Source: Apostichopus californicus (lineage: Eukaryota; Echinodermata; Holothuroidea; Aspidochirotida; Stichopodidae). Taken from it: a stretch of 21,588 bases of DNA. The number at the start of each line of letters is the position of its first letter. The first letter of the stretch is position 1. The position numbers were made by a program, and so were the translations under genes. The stretch is from the NCBI GenBank assembly GCA_020650975.1, contig JAIPMN010014244.1, positions 1 through 21,588 on the forward strand, written 5' to 3'. Shown piece after piece: positions 19,010-21,588 of this stretch. The notes under the pieces are model-generated. The model ran no database searches. It saw nothing but the letters and a program-made list of their open reading frames with translations, and was not told the DNA's origin.

Positions 19010-20982
19010 GGGAGTGACCACTTCTGTGTAGAACAGTTAAGTTAGGCTTGCCAATACCATGAGTCTATTCAAACAAACTTAAAAGCTTATCTTTTCCAGG
19101 TCACATATAATCACTTACTTATTTATTGATTTCATCGTTGGTCATTATATTTCGCAAAGCGCCATGAGCAACTCCTGTCGGATACGGGCACTTTATAGTT
19201 ATTATTTATGATTATTATTCTGTATTTTTACCATTTATGTAATTCATTTGAATTAAATAATGTAACTGGATTATGAAAAAAAAGTGTTGTCTAGCTATTG
19301 TTATTTTCTCTGATTTGCACTCTCAATATAAAGATTCTTCCCTCTCCCCCCCCCCCACCCTCCCCCAACCTTCAGGCCTTGTGATTGCTTTTTATATCCA
19401 AATAAAACCTATTTCAGTGATTAAGATTTAAAGTGGTCAGAGACAAATGGAGTATCTTTAATTCACAAAGAAATCAATTCAGCTTTTTTTCCCTGCCGTT
19501 TTGGTAATAGCTCAATTCAAGACTTGTACAATATGTAATTTCTGGTGATTTACTGACACCTGCCAGCCTTCAGGCCTAATAATTTTAATATAAAAGAACA
19601 ATTATCACAATTCCTTCCTATATCCCTAAATTGTTTGTTAAATGCAATGATATAACTTGTTCAGCAATTCTTATATTGTGCCATGTCTATCCATGGGTGT
19701 TTATCAGTAATTTGTTCAACCATAAGTTCCAATTATCCATTCATAATAAATAGTTCAAGCTTTTCATAAACTTCTTGGTCAATATTTCACTATAAGAGAT
19801 TGTGTATTTTTTTACATTACTGCTGTAACCTTTAAATCTGAGGAATACAATAATTACAACTATAAAAGGAGTAATTTAATTGAAATGAAAAAGTCCACAA
19901 GAAAACTATGATAACAAACAAAATTAGTTTTTTTCAATTTACCTTCTATTTTCGATATTTACACTTTACACGTTTTGAACCATCTTTACAATGCAACAAA
20001 AATGTAAAAAAAAAATCTTAGTCTGCTTGTTTATAGAAACATGATGAATTATCATTTCATGGAAGATTAAAAGACTAAATATTAAAGTGATAGGAAAACC
20101 ACTTATAGTTAACTTCCATATAAAGAGGGTAAGAACATAATACAAAGGGCGCCCTTGTTGCTTTATTTACACTTAATAGTTCTGGCCTTCATGGTGAATT
20201 TTAATGATTCAAGACTACTCCAAATAGCATGAGATGAGTTCAAACTGCTACAAACTCCCAAATGTCTTCAAATGAGACAGCTTAGCTTCAATCCGATGCT
20301 TACTGTGGCAACATTGTGAATCACGTTACAAGGAATCCACAATGCAGAAAATCTGTCTGAAATTGTAAGTAGTAAATTTGCTCTCGATTAATTTTAGCAT
20401 TGTTAGACATTGATGGTGACAGATATAATTTAGCAATCAAACCATTTTCAATGGAACATTTCCTAAAACAGCAGCCATTAATCACGCAGGAATCATGCAG
20501 GGTCAATGACTTTCCATAAGCAAGTAATTCAACATTCATTTGAACCCATTCCTGCACCTACTGTAACTAACATGGATACTTTAACATATTAAATCTTGAT
20601 CACTGTTATCGATTGCAAATCTGTCTACTGTGCTTAACATTTCTCAAACCTTCTGAAGTTTCTTGCCAAAAACAAGATAAAAGACAATACTATAAAGAGC
20701 TATGATAATAGTACAGGTCATTTTAGCAAGCTAAAATTTGCTGACAGTTTTCAAAAATGCATCCCTGAATGTTGTGATCTTCCACATCACTCCCAGCCAT
20801 TGAGGATTGTTTAAATAGACCATAAACTGTCTCAGTGTGGGTGCCTGCTTTTGGAGTGGTAGTGACTTGAATGCTTATTGAAATTCCAGAATGGGTGACC
20901 ATAATTTGACTGTCTAGCATAATTGGGGGAATTACCGATGACCTTTGACGTTGCCTGTTGAATCGATTTTTGTCTGTACTTC
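19010..20982. other. AT-rich region without recognised genes
   Basis: About 2 kb of AT-rich sequence. It has a C-rich run at 19345-19367, a possible polyadenylation signal AATAAA at 19401, and short open frames on the minus strand with no protein-like features. The words CTTCAGGCCT appear twice (19372, 19568), which is probably chance. Confidence 0.55.
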
Positions 20983-21263
20983 GTATCTATTCCACCGAAC
21001 CAATATGAACTACATAAAATACTATGCAGCATGATCTGTCTGCATACTGACACTTTGTAGTAAGAGTTATGAATCAAATCTTTGTTGATAACGGCACACA
21101 CCTTTGTTTTCTATCTTTTCTACCATTGTATCTATTCCACCGAACCTCTATGAACTATAAGAACTACTACATAAAATACTATGCAGCATAATCAGTCTAG
21201 CTACTGACACTTCTAGTAAGAAATATGAATCAAATCATTGTTGATAACGGCACACACCTTTGT
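20983..21263. repeat. Tandem duplication, ~145 bp period
   Basis: GTATCTATTCCACCGAACC at 20983 recurs at 21128. Both copies then share CATAAAATACTATGCAGCAT, ACTGACACTT, ATGAATCAAATC and GTTGATAACGGCACACACC, ending at 21107 and 21263. The second copy has an insertion with a doubled GAACTA near 21151-21164. The higher similarity suggests a younger event than the one at 18578. Confidence 0.9.
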
Positions 21264-21291
21264 AAGATATTACATTGCTGTTAGATTGTAG

Positions 21292-21588
21292 AAGAGTAAT
21301 CCCTTATTTACTTGCAATGTACATTTTATGAGCCAAGAACCCTGCATCCAACATCCCATCAGACTCAAGATTTTTCCGAGTAGATCCAACACTTCTCCCA
21401 TCGTGGTACGTTCACCGGAGCTGTCCGGCTACATTCTTACATTGGGCCATTATTATACTCCTTACAAATCATGTGCTAGTTACACATCTGTAACAATAGC
21501 AAACAAGATGCTTAGGGACTGGAAATTCCTGGATAACTCTACATTTGGGCTAACCTTTCCTCTACACTTTCTCTCCGTCCTTATAAAT
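21292..21588 (+). other. Open frame running off the right edge (uncertain)
   Basis: Ninety-nine codons without a stop after TAG at 21289, with the first ATG at 21328 (MSQEPCIQHP). The frame continues past the window end. I recognise no domain, and part may be non-coding. It is listed because an uninterrupted frame of this length is unusual in this AT-rich region and may be an exon or a transposon fragment. Confidence 0.15.

Overview
This is a stretch of animal nuclear genome. It has AT-rich introns with GT..AG borders, many simple repeats and two divergently transcribed, intron-containing protein genes. Protein similarity to vertebrate orthologues is clear but moderate. Together with the repeat style this suggests a marine invertebrate deuterostome. 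An echinoderm, perhaps a sea cucumber, is my best guess; this is inference and no marker here settles it.

Minus strand, 13032 down to 650: eighteen consecutive coding exons of SCFD1 (Sly1), the Sec1/Munc18-family protein that controls ER-Golgi SNARE assembly through syntaxin-5. Every junction keeps frame, giving 565 residues plus two bases. The last ~65 residues expected from the human protein are not found and must lie beyond the left edge. The introns hold most of the repeats: a pentanucleotide array (1-436), a hairpin-rich element with short tandem repeats (about 1290-1516), a 78-bp purine tract (2101-2178), an AGGC minisatellite (3247-3382), a ~28-copy minisatellite with 31-33 bp units (5359-6262) and a hammerhead-like hairpin (12461-12490).

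13033-14680 is the head-to-head intergenic region. It carries three copies of an inverted motif that could be the ends of a small non-autonomous transposon, and it is dense in TAGGC/GCCTA words.

Plus strand, 14681-17369: three coding exons of a complete 436-residue type II membrane glycosyltransferase of the B4GAT1 (beta-1,4-glucuronyltransferase 1, GT49) family, with a DXD motif. A 3' splice site just upstream of the ATG points to a further 5' UTR exon.

17370-21588 has no gene I can support. It holds a GA microsatellite, a tRNA-like (SINE-head-like) Pol III box pair, two separate diverged tandem duplications (18578-19009 and 20983-21263), and a 99-codon open frame running off the right edge. 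SCFD1 and the B4GAT1-like enzyme both act in the early secretory pathway/Golgi, but nothing in the sequence shows that they are co-regulated. I found no bacterial-type system, CRISPR array, rRNA or intact tRNA.
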